Assembly: GCF_047495875.1 (NCBI RefSeq)
Contig: NC_092497.1
Coordinates: 76,679,463 to 76,743,462 of the forward strand
Source: Pithys albifrons albifrons
Lineage: Eukaryota > Chordata > Aves > Passeriformes > Thamnophilidae
DNA length: 64,000 nt
Direction of reading: 5' to 3'
Shown here piece after piece: positions 62,808 through 64,000 of this stretch (positions within the stretch are counted from its first letter, which is position 1; each line of letters opens with the position of its first letter). The notes under the pieces are model-generated. The model was given only the letters and a program-made list of their open reading frames with translations, had not been told where the DNA came from and did not search any database. The translations under genes and the position numbers were made by a program.

Positions 62808-63845
62808 TGCAGTGAGTTGTCACTGCCTGGATGCGAGGTGCTTACCAAAGATGCTCTATCACTCTTCTCTTCACCTGAGCAGGGGAAAGAAAATATAATG
62901 AAAGCAGCTGAAATAAGGACAAGGAGAAGTCACTCACCAAATACCATCCCATGCAAAACAGACTTGACTTGTGGAAATTAATTAAATTTATTGTTAATCA
63001 AATCAGAGAAGGATTATGAGAAATAAAACCCAAATCTTAACAGATGCTTTCCCCCCAAACCTCCCTTCTTCCCTGGCTCAACTTCACTCCCAGAAACCTA
63101 TCTACTCCCTGCCAGCACCACAGATAGATAGGAATGGAAGTTGTGATCAGTTTATCACATGTACTTTCTGTTCCTTCTTCCCAAGAAAAAGACTCCTCAC
63201 GCTCCTCTGTGGGGTCTCAGTGGAGACAATCCTGCACGAACTTCTCCAGGCTAAATCCTTCCCTTGGGCTGCAGGTCTTCATGAACTGCTCCACGGTTTG
63301 TCTCCCACAGGGTCACAAGTCCTGCCAGCAAACCTGCTTCAGCATGGAGTCCTCTTTCCATGGAGCTACAGGTCCTATGAGGGGACTGCTGCAGTTTGGG
63401 CTTCCTACGGGGTCACATCTCCCTTTGAGCATTCACCTGCACCAACACGGGGTCCTTCATGGCCTACAGGTGAGTATCTGCTCCACTGTGTACTACCATA
63501 GGCTGCAGAGAAACAGCCTGCCCCACAATGACCTTCACCACAGCCTACAGAGGAATCTATCCTCTGGTACTTGGAGAAGTTTCTCCTACTACTTCTGCCC
63601 TGACCTGGATATCTGCAGGGCTGTTGTTACATGTTCTCACTCCTCTCCTTTGACTGCAGCTGTGCAGGATTTTACCTCTGCTTCTTAAATGGCCTAAGCC
63701 AGAGGTGCTCACACCATTGCTGATCTTTCAGATTTGGCCAGCAGTGCATCCATCTTGGAGCCAGCTGGCACTGGCTCCACACAGGTGAAGCCTTTTCACA
63801 GAATTTACCACTGTAGCTCCACCACTGTGAAAGAAACCAAGTACG
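62808..63845 (-). mobile_element. Solo LTR, avian ERVL-type family (copy 3), 5-bp target duplication
   Basis: Reverse-strand relative of 491-1582 and 55970-56950. Plus-strand left end TGCAGTGAG is the reverse complement of the CA-ended 3' terminus. The right end, read in reverse, begins CGTACTTGGTTTC, with C where TG...CA ends predict T. GACAG flanks both sides (62803-62807, 63846-63850). The internal section (63220-63600) carries the CAGCATGG / CCTACAGG repeats of the family. Two long plus-strand frames here (161 and 184 codons) run through these repeats and are antisense artefacts, not genes. Confidence 0.85.
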
Positions 63846-63850
63846 GACAG

Positions 63851-64000
63851 AAATCATAACAGGAAAAAAAATACAGAAACAGCAGGTTATTATTCTCAGA
63901 GATACTCCACTTTTGGTTTAAGCATTTGTGCTATAAATCCTGTTGTGATTTGAAAACTAAGATGTTTTCTGTTTAAAATCAGTCAGTCTCACAATTCTTC
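63851..64000. other. Unassigned end of window
   Basis: AT-rich flank; nothing recognised. Confidence 0.5.

Noticed and set aside
63016..63688. Plus-strand frames of 161 and 184 codons
   Set aside because: They are antisense to the LTR at 62808-63845 and follow its internal repeats; no domain and no splice context.

Overview
This 64 kb window looks like a bird nuclear genome: AT-rich, non-coding DNA carrying seven CR1 LINE fragments, several avian-type solo LTRs and simple repeats. I found no host protein-coding exon, functional RNA gene, CRISPR or bacterial-type gene. It is either a gene desert or the inside of a large intron. All the recognisable coding potential belongs to retrotransposons.

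Layout. 1-345 is a chimeric SINE (plus strand), followed by an ERVL-type LTR (491-1582). 3495-4064 is a minus-strand solo LTR. 6590-7318 is a CR1 endonuclease fragment. 8004-8098 is an AT/GT microsatellite. 10079-10738 is a GC-rich LTR-like unit. 15046-16560 is the best-preserved CR1 (reverse transcriptase half, minus strand). 20536-21345, 22056-22140 and 25733-26312 are older CR1 pieces, with adjacent GATA and GAAA arrays at 25083-25386. 29403-29594 is a truncated SINE. Solo LTRs follow at 30306-31115, 32084-32598, 34411-35129, 36198-36620 and 40104-40733, several bounded by clear target-site duplications. About 41990-45992 is a nearly complete but dead RTE-clade LINE, most likely AviRTE. 49090-49745 is LTR-like. 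50168-51035 is a plus-strand CR1. 52928-53284 is a full-length SINE with a 12-bp target duplication. 55970-56950 and 62808-63845 are two more LTRs of the family seen at 491. 60140-60812 is a further CR1.

How the elements relate. The SINE is the most interesting object. Its head resembles tRNA-Gln, its middle resembles 5S rRNA, and its body is an internally deleted RTE: a stretch matching the 5' region of the RTE at 42238 is joined to the RTE 3' end at a shared GCCCT. The RTE copy in the same window is therefore a relative of both the SINE's likely parent and the machinery that would have mobilised it. RTE elements of this kind are known from only some bird lineages (suboscine passerines, parrots, hummingbirds, hornbills, trogons and mesites, among others) and are attributed to horizontal transfer, so the source bird probably belongs to such a lineage. 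The exact species cannot be read from the window.
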